DNA of 12,888 nucleotides from an uncultured Clostridia bacterium (GCA_944363385.1 CALVUB010000014.1:1-12888); one strand, 5' to 3'; shown: positions 1 through 6,363, counted from the stretch's first letter. A program made the numbers and translations. Notes: a model not told the origin generated them from the sequence alone.

Positions 1-311
1 ACTTCATGTTTATCGTCTTTTGAAAAGTTGTAGTTGAGTCTTTTATAATGGTTATATACAGCGACTGCCAAAACCTTTTTCGCCTCATCTTGCCCGACAA
101 TATAATCATCTAGCGCATTTTTAATTTCAATCGGCGTTGGAAGGTCTATCTTCTCAAAGGAAGACTTCTTGCTAAGCTCTGCAATAATATCCTTGCAAAT
201 CAGCACGCATTCGTCACAAATAAATGCGTCACCATTTGGAGAAGCAATAAGTTTTTTAGCTTCTTTTTGACCCTTTCCGCAAAAAGTACATTTATATTGA
301 TTTTGTTCCAT
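1..311 (-). CDS. clpX: ATP-dependent Clp protease ATP-binding subunit ClpX (N-terminal 103 residues, cut by window edge)
   Basis: ClpX is the AAA+ hexameric unfoldase that recognises tagged substrates and threads them into the ClpP chamber in the cytoplasm. Only the start is present. The N-terminal four-cysteine zinc-binding domain is intact: C8 and C11 (CTFC), then C32 and C35 (CDEC). It is followed by the conserved linker and the start of the AAA+ domain ([29 protein letters not shown]). The Walker motifs lie beyond the left edge. The ATG at 309-311 is preceded by an AAGGAG ribosome binding site that overlaps the clpP stop codon, with only 8 bases between the genes, so clpX is the third gene of a tig-clpP-clpX unit. 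Identification is firm; completeness cannot be judged. Confidence 0.96.
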   Translation of the reverse strand, partial: MEQNQYKCTFCGKGQKEAKKLIASPNGDAFICDECVLICKDIIAELSKKSSFEKIDLPTPIEIKNALDDYIVGQDEAKKVLAVAVYNHYKRLNYNFSKDDKHE

Positions 312-319
312 AAAGCTCC

Positions 320-910
320 TTACTTTTTAATTTTTCTTGTCTGGAAAATTTCATCAATCAGACCATAATCTTTTGCTTCCTCAGCCGTCATATAATTGTC
401 TCTATCGGTGTCTTTTTCCACGATTTCCAAAGGCTTTCCTGTGTTTTCGCTAAGCATTTTATTCATGCGTTCTTTGATGTATTGAATGTGATTTGCTTGA
501 ATTTGAATGTCACTAACTTGACCTTGCGCTCCTCCAAGAGGTTGGTGAATCATAATTTCGCTGTTTGGAAGAGCAAAGCGTTTGCCTTTTGTTCCGCCAG
601 CAAGCAAGAAAGCTCCCATAGAAGCCGCCCTACCCACACAAATGGTTGAGACATCGCACTTGATATAATTCATGGTGTCATAGATGGCAAGCCCTGCCGA
701 AACCGACCCTCCTGGGCTGTTTATATATATGAAAATATCTTTGTTTGGGTTTTTGCCTTCAAGGTATATAAGTTGTGCGACCACAATGTTTGCCACATCG
801 TCAGTAATTTCACCATTCAAGAAAATAATGCGGTCTTCAAGCAGGCGCGAATAGATGTCATACGACCTTTCGCCATTTCCTGTTTGGTCTATAACCATAG
901 GTATCAACAT
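320..910 (-). CDS. clpP: ATP-dependent Clp protease proteolytic subunit ClpP
   Basis: This is the serine peptidase that forms the tetradecameric degradation chamber served by ClpX and other Clp ATPases. The 196-residue length is normal for bacterial ClpP. The catalytic triad is visible: S97 in [10 protein letters not shown]122 in MIHQPLGG and D171 in [15 protein letters not shown] at about residues 62-69 and the N-terminal IPMVIDQT segment of the axial loops are conserved. The residue before AASMG is Arg (R94), where Met, Gln or Leu is usual. The start is supported by GGGAGG seven bases upstream of the ATG. The gene follows tig after 100 bases and nearly abuts clpX, the usual clostridial order. 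No CtsR-type heptad operator was seen upstream. Confidence 0.98.
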   Translation of the reverse strand: MLIPMVIDQTGNGERSYDIYSRLLEDRIIFLNGEITDDVANIVVAQLIYLEGKNPNKDIFIYINSPGGSVSAGLAIYDTMNYIKCDVSTICVGRAASMGAFLLAGGTKGKRFALPNSEIMIHQPLGGAQGQVSDIQIQANHIQYIKERMNKMLSENTGKPLEIVEKDTDRDNYMTAEEAKDYGLIDEIFQTRKIKK

Positions 911-943
911 AATATATCCTCCCTAAAGAATAAAAATTTATAC

Positions 944-980
944 AAGGCAGAAATTTTTGGCTTCAGCCTTTTTCTGCCTT
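944..980 (-). promoter_or_regulatory. Stem-loop in the tig-clpP intergenic spacer
   Basis: The 100-base spacer between tig and clpP contains a perfect 10-bp inverted repeat (AAGGCAGAAA at 944-953 with TTTCTGCCTT at 971-980). A small GGC/GCC hairpin with loop 962-965 sits inside it. Read in the direction of transcription it is not followed directly by a T-run; the nearest T-rich stretch starts about ten bases later. It is therefore a poor intrinsic terminator. It could instead attenuate read-through from tig, protect the 3' end of a processed tig transcript, or mark a processing site giving separate clpP-clpX mRNA. The repeat is seen directly; the role is inferred. Confidence 0.5.
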
Positions 981-1010
981 TGCAAATATCATATTTTATT
1001 TATTGCCAAA

Positions 1011-2285
1011 TTATTTGTTTTTAGATTTGATAAAATCCAATAATTTTGTCATAACTATGTCGTTTTCAAAATATGCAAAGTCATTTGGTGAAAGATTTTT
1101 CTTAAGTTCATCAAGTTCGATGCCATAATGCTTAGCATACTCTGCAATTTTTGCGTCAAGTTCTTCACTTGTTGCCACAATATTGTTTTTGCTGATAATC
1201 TTTTGAAGCACAAGTCTGGTCTTCACATTTTTTTCAGCGTCATCTCTGCGCTCTTTTTTAAACTCTTCAAGAGTTTTGCCAATATAAGCAAGATAATCTG
1301 TCATCTTCAAGCCTTGATGAGAAAGTCTATGCTCAAAATCCTCCACCATATGCTCAACCTCGTGGTCAACCATTGAGGCAGGAAGCTCAAGCGAACATCT
1401 GTCAACAACCTCATCGATAAGAGCAACTTCATAGTCACGCTCAGCCTTGTCTTCTTCAGCTTTGGTAAGACCTTCTTTGATAGATTTTTTGTATTCTTCC
1501 AAAGTTTCAAATTCTGTTGTGTCAGAAACAAATTTGTCGTTGACCTCTGGAAGAACTTTTTTCTCAACCTTTTTCACTGTCACAGCAAAAACAGCGTCTT
1601 TTCCACTTAAGTTTTCAGCGCCATAGTTGTCAGGGAATTTTACATTGATATCTTTGCTTTCTCCCTTTTTCATGCCAACAACTTGCTCTTCAAAACCTTC
1701 GATAAAGGTGTGAGAACCAAGCTCAAGGCGATAATCTTCTGCTGTTCCTCCATCGAATTTGACGCCATCAACCGAACCTGAGAAATCAATTGTTGCAAAG
1801 TCACCATTTTCGCAAACTTTGTCTTCTTCCACAAAACGAGCATGTTTTTCGCGTTCTCTTTCAATTTCAGCATCAATTTGCGCATCAGAAATTTTTACAA
1901 CTTTTTTCTTGCTTTTAAGCCCCTCAAAATTGCCAAGTTTCACCTCTGGCATAAGGTCGAAAGTAAGTGTGGCTTCAATGCCTTTGTCCACTGTAAAAGA
2001 GTCCATTTTAACATTAGGATAGCCAGCTGGAACAACTTCTTTGTTTTCAGTCAAAAACTTGTTGTATTCTTCATTTATAACATTTTCAAAAGCATCATCA
2101 AAAAAGACGGTGTCGCCGTAAGTTTGCTCAATAACTTTTTTTGGCGCTTTGCCTTTTCTAAAGCCCTGAACAGTAAACTTGCCTTTAGTTTTTTCGTAAA
2201 CTTCATTTACTGCTTTTTCCCAATTTTCTTTGGAAATTTTGATTTTTAAAATTCCTTGTTTGTCTTTTTTTTCGTAAGTATACAT
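1011..2285 (-). CDS. tig: Trigger factor, ribosome-associated chaperone/prolyl isomerase
   Basis: Trigger factor docks on ribosomal protein uL23 at the exit tunnel and shields nascent chains. This 424-residue protein has the full domain order: an N-terminal ribosome-binding domain with the docking signature GFRKGKAP at residues 41-48, an FKBP-like peptidyl-prolyl isomerase domain at about 161-244 (GDFATIDFSG ... IEGFEEQVVGMKKGE), and a helical C-terminal substrate-cradle domain. The frame is open for 17 more codons upstream. The ATG at 2283-2285 is chosen because AAAGGAG stands just before it and because the upstream codons fall inside the promoter. It is the first gene of tig-clpP-clpX, coupling co-translational folding with proteolysis. 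Confidence 0.97.
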   Translation of the reverse strand: MYTYEKKDKQGILKIKISKENWEKAVNEVYEKTKGKFTVQGFRKGKAPKKVIEQTYGDTVFFDDAFENVINEEYNKFLTENKEVVPAGYPNVKMDSFTVDKGIEATLTFDLMPEVKLGNFEGLKSKKKVVKISDAQIDAEIEREREKHARFVEEDKVCENGDFATIDFSGSVDGVKFDGGTAEDYRLELGSHTFIEGFEEQVVGMKKGESKDINVKFPDNYGAENLSGKDAVFAVTVKKVEKKVLPEVNDKFVSDTTEFETLEEYKKSIKEGLTKAEEDKAERDYEVALIDEVVDRCSLELPASMVDHEVEHMVEDFEHRLSHQGLKMTDYLAYIGKTLEEFKKERRDDAEKNVKTRLVLQKIISKNNIVATSEELDAKIAEYAKHYGIELDELKKNLSPNDFAYFENDIVMTKLLDFIKSKNK

Positions 2286-2307
2286 AATTTTCTCCTTTTG
2301 CTCAATA

Positions 2308-2336
2308 ATTTTAGCACAATTATTTTTTTTAAGCAA
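2308..2336 (-). promoter_or_regulatory. Predicted sigma-A promoter of tig-clpP-clpX
   Basis: On the minus strand a TTGCTT -35 box (2331-2336) is separated by exactly 17 bases from a TAAAAT -10 box (2308-2313). The spacer is A-rich and ends TGTGC. Transcription would begin near 2301, giving a leader of about 16 bases that contains the ribosome binding site. It lies immediately downstream of the terminator at 2349-2373, so the tig operon appears to be independently transcribed. Confidence 0.7.
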
Positions 2337-2348
2337 CTAAATTTAATC

Positions 2349-2373
2349 AAAAAAGAAAGGTTGCCCTCTCTTT
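2349..2373 (-). terminator. Intrinsic terminator of the gap operon
   Basis: In the minus-strand transcript a 9-bp stem (AAAGAGAGG pairing with CCTTTCTTT, one G-U pair) is capped by a GCAA tetraloop (plus-strand 2361-2364) and runs into U-rich sequence. It begins 13 bases past the stop codon of the 126-residue membrane protein and precedes the tig promoter, as expected for an operon end. The U-tract is short because part of it pairs in the stem, so efficiency may be moderate. Confidence 0.6.
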
Positions 2374-2386
2374 CTGTCGAATTTTT

Positions 2387-2767
2387 TTAAAATAAATCGC
2401 CAGTAAAAAATAAACTAACAATACTTATAAGTAGACCTATAACAACAAGCATTTTGCAAATTTCGATGGCTTTCTCTCTGCGAAGAGTCTTTTTAAATTG
2501 CTTAACATAAACTTCATTGTTCTTGGCAATTTCTTCCATTGTTACCGATGAATTATTAACAAGACTTGCACAATAAAGTTGATATTTTTCTTCAAGCTTG
2601 TTCTTATATTGATATATGTAAGAAGAAATCAAAACATAAAGCCAATAAATGCAAATAGAAGCAAAGAAAAATATGGCAAAGTAAGAAAATCCTACCCAAA
2701 CCGAATTCAAAAGACCAAAGGTAACTATCAGCGCCACCGCAACAGCTGTTATAATAAAATTTAACAT
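2387..2767 (-). CDS. Hypothetical three-helix membrane protein (126 aa)
   Basis: I do not recognise this family. The protein has two hydrophobic helices near the N-terminus (about residues 3-20 and 27-52), a charged soluble stretch of about 50 residues rich in Lys and Glu (53-105), and a third helix at 106-122 ending in a short tail. No catalytic motif or metal-binding cluster is visible. The start codon stands one base after the stop of the preceding 98-residue gene, with only a weak GGTGAT-like ribosome binding site, so its translation is probably coupled to that gene. It is the last gene of the gap operon and is followed by a terminator. The gene appears real because of its tight packing, full-length frame and membrane-protein composition; its function is unknown. 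Confidence 0.75.
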   Translation of the reverse strand: MLNFIITAVAVALIVTFGLLNSVWVGFSYFAIFFFASICIYWLYVLISSYIYQYKNKLEEKYQLYCASLVNNSSVTMEEIAKNNEVYVKQFKKTLRREKAIEICKMLVVIGLLISIVSLFFTGDLF

Positions 2768-2768
2768 A

Positions 2769-3065
2769 TCAGATCACCGTCAAAATGTATAAAACCACAA
2801 TTGTAACCACAAAAATCACATAACAAACAAGCCATGCCTTATGTGGATGAGTTTTAACCCAAAAGAAGGCAAGAAAGATTGCAATAAGATAGGCAATTAC
2901 ATCTCCAATAGTTCTAAAAACATAACTTACTGTAACATTATTCTCAAAAACAAGCGTAAAAATAAGAGCTATCGCTATTGCACCGATACCAATAAAAGCG
3001 ATAAATGATAAAACTTGATTGAAAGATAATTTTTCTTTCTTGTTAGGTTTTTGCTGGTTTTCCAT
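2769..3065 (-). CDS. Hypothetical small membrane protein (98 aa)
   Basis: This family is not recognised. A basic, polar N-terminal tail (about residues 1-14, four Lys within residues 6-12) precedes three hydrophobic helices at about 18-40, 48-70 and 77-97, with a short HPHK loop before the last. The frame is open for 20 codons upstream into gap, but the ATG at 3063-3065 is preceded by TAGGAG, which overlaps the gap stop codon, so it is the better start. The gap stop, this start and the next gene are packed within a few bases, indicating one transcript with gap. Its topology resembles that of the 126-residue neighbour (three helices), so the pair could be partners in the membrane; that is inference. 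Confidence 0.75.
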   Translation of the reverse strand: MENQQKPNKKEKLSFNQVLSFIAFIGIGAIAIALIFTLVFENNVTVSYVFRTIGDVIAYLIAIFLAFFWVKTHPHKAWLVCYVIFVVTIVVLYILTVI

Positions 3066-3073
3066 TTTGTCTC

Positions 3074-4075
3074 CTATTTTGAAATATGCACACAAAGGTC
3101 TATAGTTTTGTTTGAATATCCCCATTCATTATCATACCAAGCAAGCAACTTTACTGCATGAGGATTTAAAATGATTGAAGCGCTCTCATCAAAAATGCAA
3201 GTGCGTGCATCTCCAATAAAGTCAGAGGAAACAACAGGCTCATTGGTAAGAGCAATTATTCCCTTCATCTCTTTTTTTGAAGCTTTTGTGATAGCCTTAA
3301 CTATGTCTTCCATGGTGGCAGGTTTTTTAAGCTGGCAAGTAAGGTCAACAATGGAAACATCAAGTGTTGGAACGCGATAACTGTTGCCCGTTAACTTGCC
3401 TTTCAGAGATGGTATAACCTCTCCAACTGCCTTGGCAGCCCCTGTTGAAGATGGAATAATATTGTATGACGCTGCTCTTCCTCCCCTCCAATCTTTCTTA
3501 GAAGGGCCGTCAACTGTAAGTTGTGTTGCCGTTGTTGAGTGAACGGTTGACATAAGCCCCCATTCAATTCCAAATTCATCATCAATAACTTTTGCAAGAG
3601 GCGCAAGACAATTTGTTGTGCAAGAAGCGTTTGAAACTACCAGCATATTCTTTTTATATTCTTTATGGTTTACGCCCATAACAAACATTGGCATCTCTTT
3701 GCCAGGAGCTGAAACTACAACTTTTTTAGCGCCAGCCTCGACATGTTTGACGGCATCCTCATATTTTGTAAACTTGCCACTTGCTTCTATCACCACATCA
3801 ACATTATGATTTTTCCATGGAATAAGACTTGGCTCTTTTTCATTATAAAAAGCAATCTGCGCTCCGTTTACAATAAGGTTGTTTTTTGAAACTTTGCAGT
3901 CACAAGCAAATTGTCCATGTATTGAATCATGCATAAATAGGTATTTGCCATATTCTGCATCCACAAATGGGTCGTTTATAGCAACAACCTCAACATCTTC
4001 TCTGTTTGTGCTTGCTCTCAACACCAAACGACCAATTCGTCCAAACCCATTAATTGCAATTCTTACTTTTTTCAT
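3074..4075 (-). CDS. gap: Type I glyceraldehyde-3-phosphate dehydrogenase
   Basis: This enzyme catalyses the phosphorylating, NAD-dependent oxidation of glyceraldehyde 3-phosphate in glycolysis. The 333-residue length is typical. The N-terminal Rossmann motif INGFGRIGRL (8-17) and the AINDPF segment (32-37), whose Asp is expected to bind the adenosine ribose of NAD, support NAD specificity. The active-site motif SNASCTTNCLAPL places the nucleophile at C152 and the general base at H179. WYDNEWGYS (313-321) is the conserved C-terminal signature. AGGGGG lies just upstream of the ATG. The usual partners pgk, tpi and a CggR-type regulator are not adjacent here; instead two small membrane-protein genes follow in the same unit. 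The 5' side carries the four-way-junction element. Confidence 0.98.
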   Translation of the reverse strand: MKKVRIAINGFGRIGRLVLRASTNREDVEVVAINDPFVDAEYGKYLFMHDSIHGQFACDCKVSKNNLIVNGAQIAFYNEKEPSLIPWKNHNVDVVIEASGKFTKYEDAVKHVEAGAKKVVVSAPGKEMPMFVMGVNHKEYKKNMLVVSNASCTTNCLAPLAKVIDDEFGIEWGLMSTVHSTTATQLTVDGPSKKDWRGGRAASYNIIPSSTGAAKAVGEVIPSLKGKLTGNSYRVPTLDVSIVDLTCQLKKPATMEDIVKAITKASKKEMKGIIALTNEPVVSSDFIGDARTCIFDESASIILNPHAVKLLAWYDNEWGYSNKTIDLCVHISK

Positions 4076-4116
4076 GTTTACCCCCTTTTTGTTTTTATGT
4101 TAAGTTAAATTTTTCT

Positions 4117-4237
4117 AGCGCGAAAGTTTTGCCTTTCAGGCAAGAAAACGAGCGCGTCCAAAGAAAAGAAATTTTTATGTTTTTGCTCATGCGCGCTCGT
4201 TTTTGGCGCTTTTTTTCAAAAAGCGCACTTTCGCGCT
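4117..4237. repeat. Four-way-junction inverted-repeat element between the glycosyltransferase-like gene and gap
   Basis: Four nested perfect stems fill these 121 bases. P1 pairs AGCGCGAAAGT (4117-4127) with 4227-4237, 11 bp. P2 pairs TTGCCT (4129-4134) with 4138-4143, loop TTC. P3 pairs AAAACGAGCGCG (4145-4156) with 4192-4203, 12 bp, with a 35-base A/T-rich loop. P4 pairs GCGCTTTTT (4206-4214) with 4218-4226, loop again TTC. Only four bases are unpaired at the junction (4128, 4144, 4204, 4205), and 4128-4144 could form a U-G pair in plus-strand RNA. The stems are rich in GCGC against an AT-rich background. Neither strand places a T-run after P1, so it is not a simple terminator. It may be a structured RNA, a 5' leader of gap, or a dispersed cruciform/MITE-like repeat. 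No target duplication is evident at its borders. Confidence 0.75.
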
Positions 4238-4251
4238 CCACAGAACAAAAC

Positions 4252-5040
4252 TCATTCCTTTGAAATGTTGCTGGCAACAATTTCGCCTTCTCCCACAAAT
4301 CTTTTTCCCACTCTTCTATTAAAAAATAACATCATTATAAAAATTCCTGCCATAAAGACACAAATTATATCAACACAGGCAATGAGTAGACCAATGATAA
4401 ATGAAATATTGACAAACAAACACAAAAGAACAGTCACTAAAGTTGCCACCGCCACAAGTCCTGCCGATATACAAGAATAAATAATAGCTTGTTTTTTATC
4501 AACAGGATAAGGGTCAACCTTGCCTTCAATAACATCAACTGTTTTTTCTCTTATTCCTCTAAAACGATTTACCCTGCTGTTATAACTTATATTTCCAGCC
4601 TGTAACAACACTTCTGACATATCTTCATCAAACATTATCGTACTACTGTCACCTTCAAAAAAGCCAACTCCAAAAATAAGCTTGATAAACTTATGCCAAA
4701 TTCCCACAAAAAATGAAGCAACTTTGTTCCTCTTTTTTTTCGCTCCAAGCACAATAGGCTCATTGCTAGAGATAAACTTTTGCAAATCTTTTCGTCCAAG
4801 CGCCCTTCTCAAAATCAAAATTTTGCCAGCTAAAACCAGCATAGAAAGGCTGTTTATCATCTGCTCTTTGTTTGTTCCATTTTGGAAAACAACTGTTTTA
4901 AAATTATCATTAAACATTTTGCCTTGATAGTTTTCACAAACGCCTACCAATACATTAAGTTCATCATAAAGAGAAAGCTCTACAAGCATTTCGTCATAAG
5001 ACTTATCAAAGTTTGTGATAGGAATAACAACATTTATCAT
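4252..5040 (-). CDS. Membrane protein resembling a degenerate family 2 glycosyltransferase (262 aa)
   Basis: No clean family signature is present, but the layout resembles DPMS/GtrB-type glycosyltransferases. There is an N-terminal VVIPITNFDKS strand-loop, a middle segment KILILRRALGRKDLQKFI (73-90) where active enzymes have ILFxDADL followed by a helix, IVLGAKKKR (96-104) like the usual V-GSR-R segment, an amphipathic stretch FVGIWHKFIKLIFGV (111-125), and two C-terminal membrane helices (about 186-210 and 213-240). The acidic DAD/DXD metal site is replaced by RRA, so catalysis is doubtful. The ATG follows AGGGGG, which overlaps the rpiB stop, so the gene is coupled to ywlE-rpiB. It could be a pseudoenzyme or an unrelated membrane protein; the family assignment is an inference from pattern alone. 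Confidence 0.5.
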   Translation of the reverse strand: MINVVIPITNFDKSYDEMLVELSLYDELNVLVGVCENYQGKMFNDNFKTVVFQNGTNKEQMINSLSMLVLAGKILILRRALGRKDLQKFISSNEPIVLGAKKKRNKVASFFVGIWHKFIKLIFGVGFFEGDSSTIMFDEDMSEVLLQAGNISYNSRVNRFRGIREKTVDVIEGKVDPYPVDKKQAIIYSCISAGLVAVATLVTVLLCLFVNISFIIGLLIACVDIICVFMAGIFIMMLFFNRRVGKRFVGEGEIVASNISKE

Positions 5041-5049
5041 TTTCGCCCC

Positions 5050-5475
5050 CTAGCTCATCTTTTTCACTCTACGAGCATGTCTTCCGCCTTCAAAATCTGT
5101 TGTCAAGAAAACCTTTATAATTTTGATAGCTTTTTTATACTTGGTTATTCTTGCGCCCAGACAAAGCACATTTGCATCATTATGTGCGCGTGCAAGCAAA
5201 GCGTCATTTTCATTTCTGCACAAAGCTGCTCGAATTTTAGGATTGCGATTTGCTACCATAGACATACCGATACCAGAGCCACAAATATATATGCCCACAT
5301 TGCGAGAGTCTTCCAAAACCTTAACATTTCCAGCCTTGGCAAAATCAGGATAATCATCAACTTGGTCGCGCGAATAACAGCCCACGTCAATTGCGATGAT
5401 GTTTTCCTTGTTAAAAAATTTTTTAATTTCTTCTTTTAAAAGATAACCTGCATGGTCACTTGCTAAAATAATCAT
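5050..5475 (-). CDS. rpiB: Ribose-5-phosphate isomerase B (RpiB/LacAB family)
   Basis: RpiB interconverts ribose 5-phosphate and ribulose 5-phosphate in the non-oxidative pentose phosphate pathway; relatives act on allose or galactose 6-phosphates. The 141-residue protein carries the family hallmarks: ASDHAG (5-10), the catalytic cysteine C65 in ICGSGIGMSM, which is the position of the E. coli active-site Cys, and the phosphate/active-site His H98 in ARAHNDANVL. The ATG at 5473-5475 forms an ATGA overlap with the ywlE stop and has GGAGAGG just upstream. The in-frame GTG at 5485-5487 lies inside that ribosome binding site and is not chosen. The ywlE-rpiB order matches ywlE-ywlF in Bacillus. 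Confidence 0.95.
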   Translation of the reverse strand: MIILASDHAGYLLKEEIKKFFNKENIIAIDVGCYSRDQVDDYPDFAKAGNVKVLEDSRNVGIYICGSGIGMSMVANRNPKIRAALCRNENDALLARAHNDANVLCLGARITKYKKAIKIIKVFLTTDFEGGRHARRVKKMS

Positions 5476-5900
5476 TTTCCTCTCCACAAATTTATATTTT
5501 GAATAAGTTTTTTGACTCCTTCTTCCAAATCTTTATAAGTTTGTTCATAAATTTCTTCGCTTTGTCCAAAAGGGTCAGCAATTGATCTGCCAATCAAATC
5601 TTCAAAACTTAAAACTTTTGGCGAATCAAAAGTCATTTTTGTAAAATTGCTCATAACAACATATAACGTATTTTTGTCAATTTTTCCAAGTTTTACACTT
5701 TTGCGATTGGCAGAAGATGCATGATGTTTTTTCAAAACAAGCTTTGCGTTTTCTGAAATATTGTCGCCATTTGCTCTAAGTCCGCGCGAGAGAACCTTTA
5801 TGCCAGATAAGTTTTCGCTTTTTAAAAGCTTTTTAGCAATACGCTCTGCCATAATTGAGCGACAAGTATTGCCCGTGCAAACAAAACAAATTTTTATCAT
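5472..5900 (-). CDS. ywlE: Low-molecular-weight phosphatase, probable protein-arginine phosphatase (YwlE type)
   Basis: This is a low-molecular-weight protein-tyrosine-phosphatase fold protein of 142 residues. The P-loop CX5R is C8-TGNTC-R14-S, and the general-acid Asp is D109 in ADPFG. The Thr at position 12 in CTGNTCRS is the residue known in Bacillus YwlE to favour phospho-arginine over phospho-tyrosine, which classical enzymes lack (Ile/Leu there). In Bacillus, arginine phosphorylation by McsB tags proteins for ClpCP, and YwlE reverses it. No mcsB or clpC is in this window. The start is ATG at 5898-5900; a GTG one codon upstream is possible and the AAGGCGGGG region could serve either. It heads a coupled ywlE-rpiB-glycosyltransferase-like unit. 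Confidence 0.88.
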   Translation of the reverse strand: MIKICFVCTGNTCRSIMAERIAKKLLKSENLSGIKVLSRGLRANGDNISENAKLVLKKHHASSANRKSVKLGKIDKNTLYVVMSNFTKMTFDSPKVLSFEDLIGRSIADPFGQSEEIYEQTYKDLEEGVKKLIQNINLWRGK

Positions 5901-5918
5901 CACCCCGCCTTTGAGATA

Positions 5919-5946
5919 AGTTTAACACAATTATAAAAAAAATCAA
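5919..5946 (-). promoter_or_regulatory. Possible promoter of ywlE-rpiB
   Basis: Immediately after the rsfS terminator the minus strand contains a perfect TATAAT (5930-5935) without a good -35 box at the right distance. Alternatively TTGATT (5941-5946) is followed after 16 bases by TAAACT (5919-5924). In the second case the -35 box would overlap the end of the terminator stem and the T-run. Either arrangement would start ywlE transcription in its 5' leader. The assignment is tentative. Confidence 0.35.
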
Positions 5947-5965
5947 AAGGTTTTACGCCTTTTGA
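5935..5965 (-). terminator. Intrinsic terminator of rsfS
   Basis: A perfect 8-bp inverted repeat (TCAAAAGG at 5943-5950 with CCTTTTGA at 5958-5965, 7-base loop) is followed on the minus strand directly by eight T residues (5935-5942). It starts 12 bases past the rsfS stop codon. This is a textbook rho-independent terminator and separates rsfS from ywlE. Confidence 0.85.
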
Positions 5966-5977
5966 CTAAAATTTTAA

Positions 5978-6343
5978 TCACTTTTTTGAAGATTTTGCGC
6001 GTTTTTTCATGGCTGATGGTTCTTTTAAAATATTTTCCACCTTTTCTTTTTGCCAAAGTTTTTCAAGATTAAACTTTTCACGAACAGAAGGAATAAAAGA
6101 ATTGATAATAATCTCGTCGAAATCAAAAACAATCCACTCTCCCTTGTTGTAACCTTCAGGGATAGAGTCGAAAGAAAAGTCTTTCATAATCTTGTCGGCA
6201 AGCTTTTTGTTTTCGATGTTATTTGCAACACTGACCAAAATCACCGAAGCAATTTTTCCGCAAATTGATGTTTTAAAAATTGCTAAATCCTTACACTTTT
6301 GGTCAATAAGATATTGTCTTACATTATCAATTAAGTCTTCCAC
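5978..6343 (-). CDS. rsfS: Ribosomal silencing factor RsfS
   Basis: RsfS binds uL14 on the 50S subunit and blocks joining with 30S, lowering translation in starvation or stationary phase. The 121-residue protein ends with the family's most conserved block, GEWIVFDFDEIIINSFIPSVREKFNLEKLW (residues 68-97 region), matching the usual W-hydrophobic-DFG/D-hydrophobic-F-P-R-YNLE-LW pattern. The N-terminal half is more diverged than usual but keeps the strand-helix pattern around DLAIFKTS and ADKIM. A basic tail follows. It starts at GTG (6341-6343) with AGAGGTGG upstream; no ATG is available. In many Bacillota it sits with nadD and yqeK; neither is adjacent here. It has its own promoter and terminator, so it seems to be a single-gene unit. 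Confidence 0.92.
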   Translation of the reverse strand: MEDLIDNVRQYLIDQKCKDLAIFKTSICGKIASVILVSVANNIENKKLADKIMKDFSFDSIPEGYNKGEWIVFDFDEIIINSFIPSVREKFNLEKLWQKEKVENILKEPSAMKKRAKSSKK

Positions 6344-6363
6344 AAGCCACCTCTTTTTGAATA

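Noticed and set aside
1842..2249. Plus-strand open frame of 135 codons inside tig
   Set aside because: It is an antisense shadow of trigger factor, whose domains are intact on the other strand. No promoter or ribosome binding site was seen.
2286..2336. N-terminal extension of trigger factor by 17 codons
   Set aside because: The extra codons lie within the predicted promoter and leader, and AAAGGAG sits correctly before the later ATG at 2285.
4117..4237. tRNA or tmRNA reading of the four-stem fold
   Set aside because: Arm lengths (11-bp closing stem, 12-bp arm with 35-base loop), TTC three-base loops and lack of a T-psi-C loop or CCA-compatible end do not fit a tRNA.
4117..4237. Simple bidirectional terminator
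   Set aside because: Neither strand places a T-run directly after the closing stem, unlike the clear terminators at 5935-5965 and 11249-11285.
4095..4298. Minus-strand open frame of 67 codons across the gap upstream region
   Set aside because: It overlaps the end of the glycosyltransferase-like gene and is made mostly of the four-way-junction arms. It has no ribosome binding site and no recognisable protein pattern.
4882..5439. Plus-strand open frame of 185 codons opposite rpiB and the glycosyltransferase-like gene
   Set aside because: It is antisense to two well-supported genes, rich in Cys/His/Phe as expected from the complement of AT-rich coding DNA, and lacks a start signal.
5476..5487. 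GTG start four codons upstream for rpiB
   Set aside because: The GTG falls inside the ribosome binding site of the ATG that overlaps the ywlE stop, and the shorter form places the catalytic Cys at the family position 65.
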